DNA of 20,576 nt, from the NCBI GenBank assembly GCA_905192805.1, contig CAJJMF010000015.1, positions 1-20,576 of the forward strand. The letters run 5' to 3'. Position 1 is the first letter of the stretch, and every line of letters begins with the position of its first letter. The DNA is from an uncultured Sutterella sp. (GTDB lineage: Bacteria > Pseudomonadota > Gammaproteobacteria > Burkholderiales > Burkholderiaceae_F). A program made the position numbers and the translations under genes. The notes under the pieces were generated by a model. That model searched no databases. It had not been told where the DNA came from and worked only from the letters and a program-made list of their open reading frames with translations. Of the stretch, positions 6,212 through 13,467 are shown one piece after another.

Positions 6212-6238
6212 CTGATAACCATGAAGGCGACAAACGCG

Positions 6239-7516
6239 CTACATCAGGATATAAAGGAGCACGAGTGCAACAAGCATCACTGGAGCGGTGCGCTTCACAA
6301 TGTCAACAGGGCTCACGCCTGCGATGCCTGCGACGAGAATCATGCCGCCAGCAATCGGGGAGGATTGCCGACCAAAACTTGCCGCCATCGCCGCTAAGTA
6401 GCCCAATTTTTCTGGAGAAAGCCCAAATTGCGTAGCATGCGGGGTTACGGCCTCGTTAAACGCAAACGCTGCCGCATCCCCAGACCCTGTCAAAACCCCT
6501 AAGAGATAGGGTCCTATGGAGCCTCCCAATTTCGCCACGGATTGAGCGTGGGTCAGATAGTCGATGAACACATCGATCACGCCCGCGGATTTCAAACCCG
6601 CTGCAAACACACCCGCAGCAATAATAATCCCTAAGATATTGCCATATCCTTGACCCATGCCATCAAAGAAGCGCTTCACCACCGATTCGGGGGAAGTGCG
6701 AGTAATGACGATGGCATAGATGGTTCCAATAATCATTGCAGTAGCTACACTCATTTTGAGTTGTGGGGCAAGCAATGAAGAGGTGATCAGCACGATCACG
6801 GGGACCAAGGACGCTAGGGCATAAAGCACATTCGGTTTCTCGGGCAACTCCGAATGGGAGGCAACGTCCATTTCGGCAATGCGCTCAGTACTCATAGACT
6901 GCTCTTGATAGTCTTTAAGCAAGAGACACACTAGGGTCAGGCCTACAACAACCAGTAAGGAAAGGCCGATGGTTACTGGGGCATGACCTCCGATAAATTG
7001 CATCACCTCCATGTTGGATAATTTGGCAATAAAGACGTTGTGTGAGACGCCGGGGTTTAAAAAAGCCGGAGAAATCGAGGCAACAACCGCGGCAGCCGCG
7101 GCAACGGGTTTAAAGCCAGATCGTACCAGCAAGGGTATGAGCGTCGGGGCGACTGCTGCACAACATCCCGCCGTGGAGGGAATCGCGATAGCGACAATCC
7201 CTGTGACGATCATGCTTGCGGGAAGTAAAAAAATCCCTAAACGCTTTAAGGGTTTGGTGAGTAGCGCCACCAAATGCAAGTCACATTGGGTGAGCGACAC
7301 CACCCCAGCAAACCCCATCGCCGAGCAGATGGCAATGATGAGTGCCGGGTTGGTCATGGACTTGTCGAATTGCTGTAGTGCGAGCAACGGCTTCATCGAC
7401 AGCAAAGCCATGACTAAACCCGAAGTCAATAAAACAAGGCGTGTTTCGTAGCGCTTAATGAGCGCCCAAACGGTAATGATTGTGATGGCAATGGCCATCC
7501 AAAAGGACCAACTCAT
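6239..7516 (-). CDS. DcuC-family anaerobic C4-dicarboxylate-type transporter
   Basis: This is a 425-residue inner-membrane carrier with about twelve hydrophobic segments. The stretch AMGFAGVVSLTQCDLHLVAL, then LLTKPLKRLGIFLLPAS, resembles the DcuC family; DcuC itself exchanges or exports succinate during fermentation. Polar intramembrane motifs near PAFLNPGVSHNVF, the GSGDAAAFAFNEAV stretch and ASFGRQSSPIAGG are typical of the wider ion-transporter superfamily that includes DcuC, AbgT and YfcC. The ATG at 7516 follows AGGAG at good spacing. It lies 39 bases after the AbgA-like peptidase gene in one transcription unit ending at a strong terminator. That context suggests it may import the peptidase's substrate or export a product rather than simply handle succinate. 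The family is probable; the substrate is inference. Confidence 0.8.
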   Translation of the reverse strand: MSWSFWMAIAITIITVWALIKRYETRLVLLTSGLVMALLSMKPLLALQQFDKSMTNPALIIAICSAMGFAGVVSLTQCDLHLVALLTKPLKRLGIFLLPASMIVTGIVAIAIPSTAGCCAAVAPTLIPLLVRSGFKPVAAAAAVVASISPAFLNPGVSHNVFIAKLSNMEVMQFIGGHAPVTIGLSLLVVVGLTLVCLLLKDYQEQSMSTERIAEMDVASHSELPEKPNVLYALASLVPVIVLITSSLLAPQLKMSVATAMIIGTIYAIVITRTSPESVVKRFFDGMGQGYGNILGIIIAAGVFAAGLKSAGVIDVFIDYLTHAQSVAKLGGSIGPYLLGVLTGSGDAAAFAFNEAVTPHATQFGLSPEKLGYLAAMAASFGRQSSPIAGGMILVAGIAGVSPVDIVKRTAPVMLVALVLLYILM

Positions 7517-7555
7517 AGCAGACTCCTAGAGGGTTCAAAGAAGGAGGGTTCGCCA

Positions 7556-8833
7556 TTACGCGTTAATCTGGCGCACCAACTCCGTGAGCATTGCGAGTGC
7601 CAAGGGAAGCGTTTGGGTATCTTGAATTTCGAAGTCAGCCTTGTGGTGCCCGTTCTGATCGCAGCCATAGAGGAAGAAACCCGCATTGGCACCGTGTTCC
7701 TGAGCACGAAGAATTAACGAGGAGCAGTCTTCGGAGCCCGAGACTTGAGTAAAGGAGCGCACTTTGTCAACACCAACAATCCCACGCGCGGTGTGTTCGA
7801 GAAGGTCGGAGGCAGCATCGGAGGCCACCATATTGGGCGCTTCCCCGGTTTTAACCCACCAGCCTTCGACTTCGTTAGCAAGGGCCGTACCCTTAACGAT
7901 GGCGTCGACTTTTTTCACCATGTATTGGTTGATTTCATGGGTTTCGCCACGGACTTCGATTTGCATCTTGGCGTGGACCGGGGTGACGTTACGACCTTCC
8001 CCAGCATTGAGTGTGCCGACGGCTACACGCGTCATCCCTTGTCCGTGGCGCGGAATCCCTTGTAGGGCGACGGCACACTGAGCTGCTGCGATGAGGGCAC
8101 TATGACCTTTTTCTGGGTCACTCCCAGCGTGTGACGGGGTACCTTTAAAGAAAATATCAATCTTGGAGGTTGCCAAAAAGCCACGACGAATCACCCCAAT
8201 TTCCCCTAAACGACAGCCAGCCCCAACGTGAGCACCAAAGAACCAATCCACATCGTCGACGACCCCTGCCGCCGCCATAGCAGCGCCACCACGGGTACCT
8301 TCTTCAGCAGGTTGGAAAATGAGCTTAATGCGACCACGCAATTCCTTTTGGTGGTCAACCAACCAATGGGCTAACGTGAGCCCAGTGGCAGTGTGAGCAT
8401 CGTGACCACAGGCATGCATAAATCCAGGGTATTCCGATGCAAACCCTTGGGCTACAGGAACATGCTCTGGGTTGGTGCTTTCTTCGACGAGCACACAGTC
8501 CATGTCAAAGCGAAATGCGCTCGTAGGCCCTGGACGACCCGTATCTAACACCGCCACTGCACCCGTGTAACCCTGCATACGTTCGATGAGTTCAGCTGGC
8601 ACGCCGGCCGCCAACGCACGCTTTTGCCCCTTTTCAACCAGTGCAGGATTACGTCCCATGACCGCTTCAGGGTTAATGACATCCAGACCACATGCGACCT
8701 GATAACCCAAACCTTCCAGCGTTTGGATCACCAATGCCGTGGTTTCAAATTCTGTCCACCCTTCCTCTGGGTGACGGTGAAGGGTGCGACGTAAACGAAT
8801 CATTTCATCGGTATACGCGTTTAAATTTGCCAT
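7556..8833 (-). CDS. M20 family amidohydrolase resembling AbgA (p-aminobenzoyl-glutamate hydrolase subunit A)
   Basis: This is a metal-dependent M20 peptidase/amidohydrolase of 425 residues. Metal-site motifs are visible: FRFDMDCVLVEE (107-118), HACGHDAH (140-147), FQPAEEGTRGG (173-183), an AHVGAG loop near 201 and a late GHHKADF. Along its length it resembles E. coli AbgA, including the insert between the first and second motifs and the FQPAEEGTRG and GSED regions. AbgA works with AbgB to cleave p-aminobenzoyl-glutamate, a folate breakdown product. No abgB or abgT is present here; a DcuC-like carrier follows instead, so the substrate may be another N-acyl amino acid. I chose ATG 8833 (MANLNAYTDE) since GGAGGT lies five bases upstream; the ATG at 8845 overlaps that site. 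A 24-base palindrome lies about 85 bases upstream. Confidence 0.88.
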   Translation of the reverse strand: MANLNAYTDEMIRLRRTLHRHPEEGWTEFETTALVIQTLEGLGYQVACGLDVINPEAVMGRNPALVEKGQKRALAAGVPAELIERMQGYTGAVAVLDTGRPGPTSAFRFDMDCVLVEESTNPEHVPVAQGFASEYPGFMHACGHDAHTATGLTLAHWLVDHQKELRGRIKLIFQPAEEGTRGGAAMAAAGVVDDVDWFFGAHVGAGCRLGEIGVIRRGFLATSKIDIFFKGTPSHAGSDPEKGHSALIAAAQCAVALQGIPRHGQGMTRVAVGTLNAGEGRNVTPVHAKMQIEVRGETHEINQYMVKKVDAIVKGTALANEVEGWWVKTGEAPNMVASDAASDLLEHTARGIVGVDKVRSFTQVSGSEDCSSLILRAQEHGANAGFFLYGCDQNGHHKADFEIQDTQTLPLALAMLTELVRQINA

Positions 8834-8918
8834 GGGGACCTCCATAAGGAATTAGAAAAGCTCGTAGCGAGCTCATAGAACCATTCTGAAGGTATCGAGA
8901 CGAGATCAGGCGCGGCGA

Positions 8919-8942
8919 TGAAAGTCTGCTATAAGACTTTCA
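8919..8942. promoter_or_regulatory. 24-base palindrome upstream of the AbgA-like operon (possible operator)
   Basis: TGAAAGTCT (8919-8927) and AGACTTTCA (8934-8942) are perfect 9-base arms around GCTATA. It lies between the rlmL terminator and the start of the peptidase gene, where the operon's promoter must be. On the minus strand it overlaps a TTGAAA and a TTATAG that could be promoter elements, though not at ideal spacing. There is no T-run on either strand, so an operator is more likely than a terminator. Confidence 0.5.
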
Positions 8943-9007
8943 AGGACGTCTTAAAAAATAATCAAAGGGATTACAGCGGAGTGCTTAGGTATAAACCCGA
9001 GAGTGAT

Positions 9008-9037
9008 AAAAAAGCCAGCGGGTTAGGCTGGCTTTTT
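9008..9037. terminator. Bidirectional intrinsic terminator after rlmL
   Basis: AAAGCCAGC (9011-9019) and GCTGGCTTT (9027-9035) form a perfect stem with a 7-base loop. Six A lie on one side (9008-9013) and five T on the other (9033-9037), so it can work in both directions. It ends rlmL transcription on the minus strand and isolates the AbgA-like operon. Confidence 0.92.
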
Positions 9038-9050
9038 GAAGACTCAGTTT

Positions 9051-10241
9051 TTATGCTTCGCCTTTCGTTTTTCGGCGTCGGTTACTGCCGGCAACCATAT
9101 CAAAGCGGAAGAATCGGCATTCGAGCGCTCCATTAAAGAGCACGGTCTTGCGGGATTCTTTCAAGCGCATCTGCTGGGGGAGTGTGCGGTCAGAGGTGAG
9201 CATCCACGCCGTCCAATCAGCAAAGTTGGCCTTGAGGTTATCGGCAACGACCTTCATCATCGATTGAATCGAGGCACTCTTTGGGTTGGATTGTTCCCCG
9301 TAGGGCGGATTGGCAATCAAAATCCCTTTTGTCGTTCCTTCGGGCGGAAGCACTTCACGCGCGTCGGCTTGTTTAAAGACGAGACGCCCCGAGCTGAGCA
9401 GGGGCCCCAAACCAGCGCGTTCGGCGTTTTCGATGGCTTTTTCGACCACTAGTGAGGAAATGTCACTCGCTTCGATGTGTACCTCGGCATGCAAGTTCAC
9501 ATCGGCGCGCGCATCTTCGAGCATTTCGCTCCAGATATCCATGTCAAATCCTTTGAGGGATTCAAAGGCAAAATGGCGCGTGAGTCCAGGCGCCATATTG
9601 ACCGCCATTTGAGCGGCCTCAATCGCGATCGTACCCGAGCCACAGAACGGATCAACCAAGGGCACATCCGCGTCCCACGTGGCTAAACGCAGTAAGCCCG
9701 CCGCCAGATTTTCCTTCAGTGGTGCTTCGCCGTGCGTTAAACGCCAACCACGTTTAAAGAGGGATTCCCCAGCTAAATCCAAATAGAGGGTGCACATATC
9801 GTAGGTTAGAAACGCTGCGATACGTACATCGGGGTGATAGCGTTCCACATCGGGACGACGACCAGCGATTTCGACAAATCGGTCACAGATCGCGTCTTTG
9901 ATACGCAAGACGGCAAAATCGATCGATTCGAGAGGGCAACGCTGGCCTGTCGCCGAGACTTTGATGGTTTGCTCGGGTTCGAACCACTTTTCCCAAGGGG
10001 TTTTGGTGGCAATTTCGTAAATGTCACGCGTATCCCAATATTTCGCTTCGGCGACTTTCATCAAAACGCGACTGGCGATACGGGAATGCAAACACACCGC
10101 CATGGCCACTTCGTTGGAGCCTCGGAACGAGACGCCACTGCGTTGTACGTTGACGCTTTCGGCACCAACTTGCCGAAGTTCATCGGCTAACAATTCCTCT
10201 AAACCAAAGGGACACAATGCATAAAATGTGTTTGAAGCCAT
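9051..10241 (-). CDS. rlmL: 23S rRNA (guanine-N2)-methyltransferase, RlmL-like (THUMP domain)
   Basis: This is an S-adenosylmethionine-dependent methyltransferase expected to make m2G2445 in 23S rRNA. The 396-residue protein has an N-terminal ferredoxin-like and THUMP RNA-binding region (about 1-160), then a Rossmann methyltransferase domain. The SAM-binding motif is DPFCGSGTIAIE (197-208) and the catalytic motif NPPYGE (311-316), typical for N2-guanine or N6-adenine methylation. E. coli RlmL is about 700 residues because it is fused to RlmK; here only the RlmL half exists, as in many betaproteobacteria. The C-terminus is basic (RRRKTK). The ATG at 10241 starts the conserved FYALCPFGLEELL region; the ribosome binding site is weak. 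It lies 41 bases after proA and may be read from the same transcript. It ends at a strong terminator. Confidence 0.9.
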   Translation of the reverse strand: MASNTFYALCPFGLEELLADELRQVGAESVNVQRSGVSFRGSNEVAMAVCLHSRIASRVLMKVAEAKYWDTRDIYEIATKTPWEKWFEPEQTIKVSATGQRCPLESIDFAVLRIKDAICDRFVEIAGRRPDVERYHPDVRIAAFLTYDMCTLYLDLAGESLFKRGWRLTHGEAPLKENLAAGLLRLATWDADVPLVDPFCGSGTIAIEAAQMAVNMAPGLTRHFAFESLKGFDMDIWSEMLEDARADVNLHAEVHIEASDISSLVVEKAIENAERAGLGPLLSSGRLVFKQADAREVLPPEGTTKGILIANPPYGEQSNPKSASIQSMMKVVADNLKANFADWTAWMLTSDRTLPQQMRLKESRKTVLFNGALECRFFRFDMVAGSNRRRKTKGEA

Positions 10242-10282
10242 TGCTAAATTACCACGCTATAAACAAAAAGGTTTCTAGGATA

Positions 10283-11566
10283 TCACTTACGCAGTTCACC
10301 GTGTCCTAAAACGATGTACTTTAAGCTCGTGAGACCCTCGAGCCCCACCGGGCCACGCGCATGCAACTTATCGGTTGAGATGCCAATTTCTGCTCCTAAG
10401 CCGTATTCAAAGCCATCCGCAAAGCGAGTGGAGGTGTTGACCATCACCGAAGCCGAATCCACTTCTCGTAAGAAGCGCTGGGCTTTAGTCCAGTTGTTGG
10501 TCAAAATGGCATCGGTATGATGCGAGGAGTGGGTATTAATGAAGTCCACCGCCTCATCAAACGAACTTACCACATGAATGGCGATAATCGGGGCGTTGTA
10601 TTCGGTGTCCCAGTCATCCGGGGTGGCATCGATGGCGCTATAGCCCGAGTTTTCCACGATACGGCGCGAGAGCTCATCGCAACGCATTTCCACATCCTTG
10701 TCATGGAAAATGCGGGCAATTTCGGGCAAGAAGTCAAAGGCAACGGACTTGTGCACCAGCAGTGTTTCTGTGGTGTTGCAGGGGGCATAGCGCTGGGTTT
10801 TGGCATTGTCGACAACGCGTAAAGCCATTTTTAAATCCGCTTCGCTGTCAACATAGGTATGACAAATCCCATCGAGATGCTTAATCATCGGGACTGTCGC
10901 TTCAGCCATCAAGCGTGCAATCAGGCTCTTACCGCCGCGCGGAATGAGCACATCCACGTAGTCTTTGGCACGAATCAATTCTCCGACCATGGCACGATCA
11001 GCGGTGGTAATCAGCTGGACCGCTTCACGGGGCAGTTTGACGCTCGCCAATGCGGTTTGAACGAGTTCCCAGAGCGCAATATTGGTTTGAAGGGATTCGG
11101 AGCCTCCACGCAAAATAATGGCATTGCCCGATTTCACAGCCAAGGCGGCCGCGTCAATGGTGACATTGGGACGCGCTTCATAAATCATCCCAATCACGCC
11201 CAAGGGGACGCGCATCCGGCCCACTTCAATCCCCGAAGGCTGGGGGGCAAGGCGTTCAACTTCCCCGACCGGATCCGGAAGTTTTGCCACATCGTGGCAA
11301 CCTTCGATCATGGCATTAATACGTGCCTCATTGAGGGCGAGACGGTCCAAAAAGGCCTCATCGCGACCGGCTTCGCGTGCGGACTCCATGTCACGCGCAT
11401 TGGCAGCAAGAATGCTGGGGCGGTTCGCATCAATGAGTTGAGTGAGTTGACTGAGGAATGCATTTTTCATGGCACCCGTGGCTTTGGCCATTTGGCGCGA
11501 TGCTTGACGCGCTGTTTGGCCAATATGGTGCATGGTATCTGCAGCGTTAACGGTAACTTCCGACAT
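10283..11566 (-). CDS. proA: Gamma-glutamyl phosphate reductase (glutamate-5-semialdehyde dehydrogenase)
   Basis: ProA reduces gamma-glutamyl phosphate with NADPH to glutamate semialdehyde, the second step of proline synthesis. The 427 residues match the family length. Motifs include PLGVIGMIYEARPNVTIDAA (121-140), LRGGSES (152-158), VPMIKHLDGICHTYVD (225-240) and the catalytic cysteine Cys263 in RYAPCNTTETLL. I start at ATG 11566 (MSEVTVNAAD) because GGGGAGG lies just upstream; an in-frame ATG at 11623 would extend into the leader. proB, the partner kinase, is not in the window. The gene follows holA but has its own likely extended -10 promoter and a leader hairpin. Confidence 0.97.
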   Translation of the reverse strand: MSEVTVNAADTMHHIGQTARQASRQMAKATGAMKNAFLSQLTQLIDANRPSILAANARDMESAREAGRDEAFLDRLALNEARINAMIEGCHDVAKLPDPVGEVERLAPQPSGIEVGRMRVPLGVIGMIYEARPNVTIDAAALAVKSGNAIILRGGSESLQTNIALWELVQTALASVKLPREAVQLITTADRAMVGELIRAKDYVDVLIPRGGKSLIARLMAEATVPMIKHLDGICHTYVDSEADLKMALRVVDNAKTQRYAPCNTTETLLVHKSVAFDFLPEIARIFHDKDVEMRCDELSRRIVENSGYSAIDATPDDWDTEYNAPIIAIHVVSSFDEAVDFINTHSSHHTDAILTNNWTKAQRFLREVDSASVMVNTSTRFADGFEYGLGAEIGISTDKLHARGPVGLEGLTSLKYIVLGHGELRK

Positions 11567-11602
11567 GATTGCCTCCCCTGGCACACAAATCTTGAGTGAG
11601 TA

Positions 11603-11631
11603 CTGAGGCGTGTTGCTATACATGGCCTCAG
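11603..11631 (-). other. Hairpin in the proA leader
   Basis: CTGAGGC (11603-11609) pairs with GCCTCAG (11625-11631) around a 15-base loop, between the probable proA promoter and its start codon. No U-run follows on the minus strand, so it is not an intrinsic terminator. It may affect mRNA stability or translation. Confidence 0.35.
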
Positions 11632-11643
11632 CGAATTGATTTG

Positions 11644-11652
11644 ATTTTAACA
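11644..11652 (-). promoter_or_regulatory. Candidate extended -10 promoter for proA
   Basis: On the minus strand this reads TGTTAAAAT, an extended -10 (TG-N-TAAAAT). No good -35 box sits at 16-18 bases, which extended -10 promoters can tolerate. It would give a leader of about 70 bases and lets proA be expressed apart from lptE-holA. Confidence 0.4.
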
Positions 11653-11733
11653 GAAGGCTTTACCGAATCACGCGCAATTGATGGCGCAAGTACCGAGGAA
11701 AAATACCTAGGCGAAAGGAAGGAGTAGAGTCAA

Positions 11734-12732
11734 TTAGCGGGCTAAAAAGAGCGCAATACTCTTTAATTCGAGCCAAGGATTATCGTCACGATCGGCAACG
11801 GTAAGCCCCTTGACTTGTTTATCCAAGTCGGCGCACACGTGCAAGGCATTTTTGAGACGCTTGGCGGTGAGTCGACGGGCAGCTTTGGATTTTGCCGGTG
11901 TCGCAAAGACGCCTTTCACATAACGTTGCCCTTGGGCGTAGCCCTCTTGAAGTTTCAAGAGGTCACGAATCTCTTTGGAAAGAATGGCGATTAATTGCGG
12001 TAACGGTGCCCCTTGTGCCTCCAGCGCATCGCACACCCGTAACACCCGTTGGGCTTGTCCTAACTCCATTCCCTCAATCAAGGCATCCACTTCGTAGTGT
12101 GAGCTGTTCATCACCGCTTCTTGGATGTTGGTTAACGTTAATTCGCCTGGGTTGAATAAAAGGGAGAGCTTACTGACTTCTTGTGCTGCAGCAAAAAGAT
12201 TCCCTTCGATTTGGTCAGTTAAAAACTCGAGGGCTTCTCGGCTGGCCGTTTGTTGATTTTTGGCGAGACGTTCTGTGAGCCAGCGCGTTAATTGGGCACG
12301 ATTGGGGGTATTACATTCGATGATTTCACAGGTGGTTGTTAACGCTTTCCACCACGCTGACTTTTCCGTTTGCCAGTCCGGTTTGGGCATCGTAAACAGG
12401 ATGGAGACCCCTTCGTACGAGGTTTCCAGGAGTTTCGTAATGCCAGCGGGACCTTGTCGACCGACTTTAGCCCCGGGAATGCGAATGTCAATGAGCTTGG
12501 TGCTGGCAAACATGCCAATATCGGCGGCTACCATGCGGGCCTCGTCCCAGAGGCTCGAAGAACTTGCGTTCATTTCAAAGACCTGACGCTCCATTTGAAG
12601 CTCGCGTGCGCAGGCTCGAATGGCGTCCGAGGCTTCAATCATCAAAAAGTCATCATCGCCCGTGACGAGCATAAAGCTTGGTAAAGCGTTGCGATAACGC
12701 GCGACAAAGCCATTAATGTCGTTGTAGGTCAT
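11734..12732 (-). CDS. holA: DNA polymerase III subunit delta
   Basis: The delta subunit of the clamp loader opens the beta sliding clamp during DNA replication. The 332-residue protein shows the HolA pattern. The N-terminus reads LPSFMLVTGDDDFLMIEASD, the degenerate nucleotide-site region without a working Walker A. Next come the ERQVFEMNASS and SLWDEA segments, IRIPGAK in place of the usual LRLP-type strand, and a QIEGNLFAAAQEVSKL segment near the middle. The C-terminal collar domain includes LPQLIAILSKEIRDLL and a late DDNPWLELKSIALFLA. The start at 12732 follows lptE by 38 bases, the standard order after leuS and lptE. Length and synteny support the call. Confidence 0.95.
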   Translation of the reverse strand: MTYNDINGFVARYRNALPSFMLVTGDDDFLMIEASDAIRACARELQMERQVFEMNASSSSLWDEARMVAADIGMFASTKLIDIRIPGAKVGRQGPAGITKLLETSYEGVSILFTMPKPDWQTEKSAWWKALTTTCEIIECNTPNRAQLTRWLTERLAKNQQTASREALEFLTDQIEGNLFAAAQEVSKLSLLFNPGELTLTNIQEAVMNSSHYEVDALIEGMELGQAQRVLRVCDALEAQGAPLPQLIAILSKEIRDLLKLQEGYAQGQRYVKGVFATPAKSKAARRLTAKRLKNALHVCADLDKQVKGLTVADRDDNPWLELKSIALFLAR

Positions 12733-12770
12733 GGGCGAATCCTGAGTGTTGAGCGACGAGGTATAAGAGT

Positions 12771-13274
12771 CTAAGCGCGGGGTTTAACGGTGGAGAGTAC
12801 ACCTAAAAATTGGTTGCACAAATCCGTTTCCATGTCACGGTAAAGCGTATTGGCTTCGTCACCGAAACTCAAGAATTGCGAATCGGAGTAGGCCAAGCTA
12901 CGGTTTTCCGTAAAGTAAGTGGGCTTTAAGTAGGTATAGCCATCCGGTGCCACGACACGGAAACCGACGGTACGCGTTAAGGTGTATTCGCGCACTTGAC
13001 CGCGGTCATTTAACGTCAAAATGTCGCTGGAGCGACGATCACTCAAGAGTTCAAGAATGGCTTCCGCTTCGTTGGGGGAATTCACCAAGGTGACATTCGA
13101 ACCCGAAGTGATCATACGCGCAAGGAGTACGAGCAACGGGGCGTTGGTATTGCCAGAGATAAAAAGCTTAGTAAACGGTGCAGTAAAGGACCCACGAAGG
13201 TGAAAGCCACAGCCCGAGAGCGTGAGCGAAATAAGGGAGGCACCAAGTAACTGTCGACGAGTGGTCACGGGCAA
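12771..13274 (-). CDS. lptE: LPS-assembly lipoprotein LptE
   Basis: LptE is the outer-membrane lipoprotein that plugs the LptD barrel and helps place lipopolysaccharide in the outer leaflet. The 167 residues begin with a lipoprotein signal ending LSGC, with Cys22 the likely lipid-modified residue. The mature start, GFHLRG, is the hallmark of the family. Central strands such as REYTLTRTVGFRVV and the C-terminal YRDMETDLCNQFL fit LptE. The order leuS-lptE-holA adds strong support. The signal carries a pair of arginines (TTRRQLLGAS), which recalls a Tat signal. A strong terminator separates it from leuS, so lptE-holA should have its own promoter in 13275-13418, but I see no well-spaced one there. 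Confidence 0.93.
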   Translation of the reverse strand: MPVTTRRQLLGASLISLTLSGCGFHLRGSFTAPFTKLFISGNTNAPLLVLLARMITSGSNVTLVNSPNEAEAILELLSDRRSSDILTLNDRGQVREYTLTRTVGFRVVAPDGYTYLKPTYFTENRSLAYSDSQFLSFGDEANTLYRDMETDLCNQFLGVLSTVKPRA

Positions 13275-13418
13275 ATTTCCTTTGAGCGAACAGCAAAGAC
13301 TTACACCCGTTTTGTGTCTACGAGTGCGTATAGCCTTTGATTATAGTCGATACATGTCAAGACGCGCGAGCCTTGTGGGCTGAGCCTGGGTGAGGATCGC
13401 ATGATCGCGCGAGGCAAC

Positions 13419-13446
13419 AAAAAAGGGAAGGACGAGCGTCCTTCCC
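13419..13446 (-). terminator. Intrinsic terminator of leuS
   Basis: GGGAAGGAC (13425-13433) and GTCCTTCCC (13438-13446) pair perfectly around a 4-base loop. Six A on the plus strand (13419-13424) form the U-run in minus-strand RNA. It lies about 20 bases after the leuS stop. Confidence 0.93.
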
Positions 13447-13467
13447 TGGGTGTCTAGCGAGAGGCGA

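Noticed and set aside
10859..11599. A 246-codon plus-strand open frame across proA
   Set aside because: It is antisense to a fully convincing proA with all motifs intact, and its product has no recognisable domain.
13340..13360. Perfect TTGACA and TATAAT on the minus strand upstream of lptE
   Set aside because: They are only nine bases apart (13346-13354), too close to act together as a sigma-70 promoter, and neither has a good partner at normal spacing.
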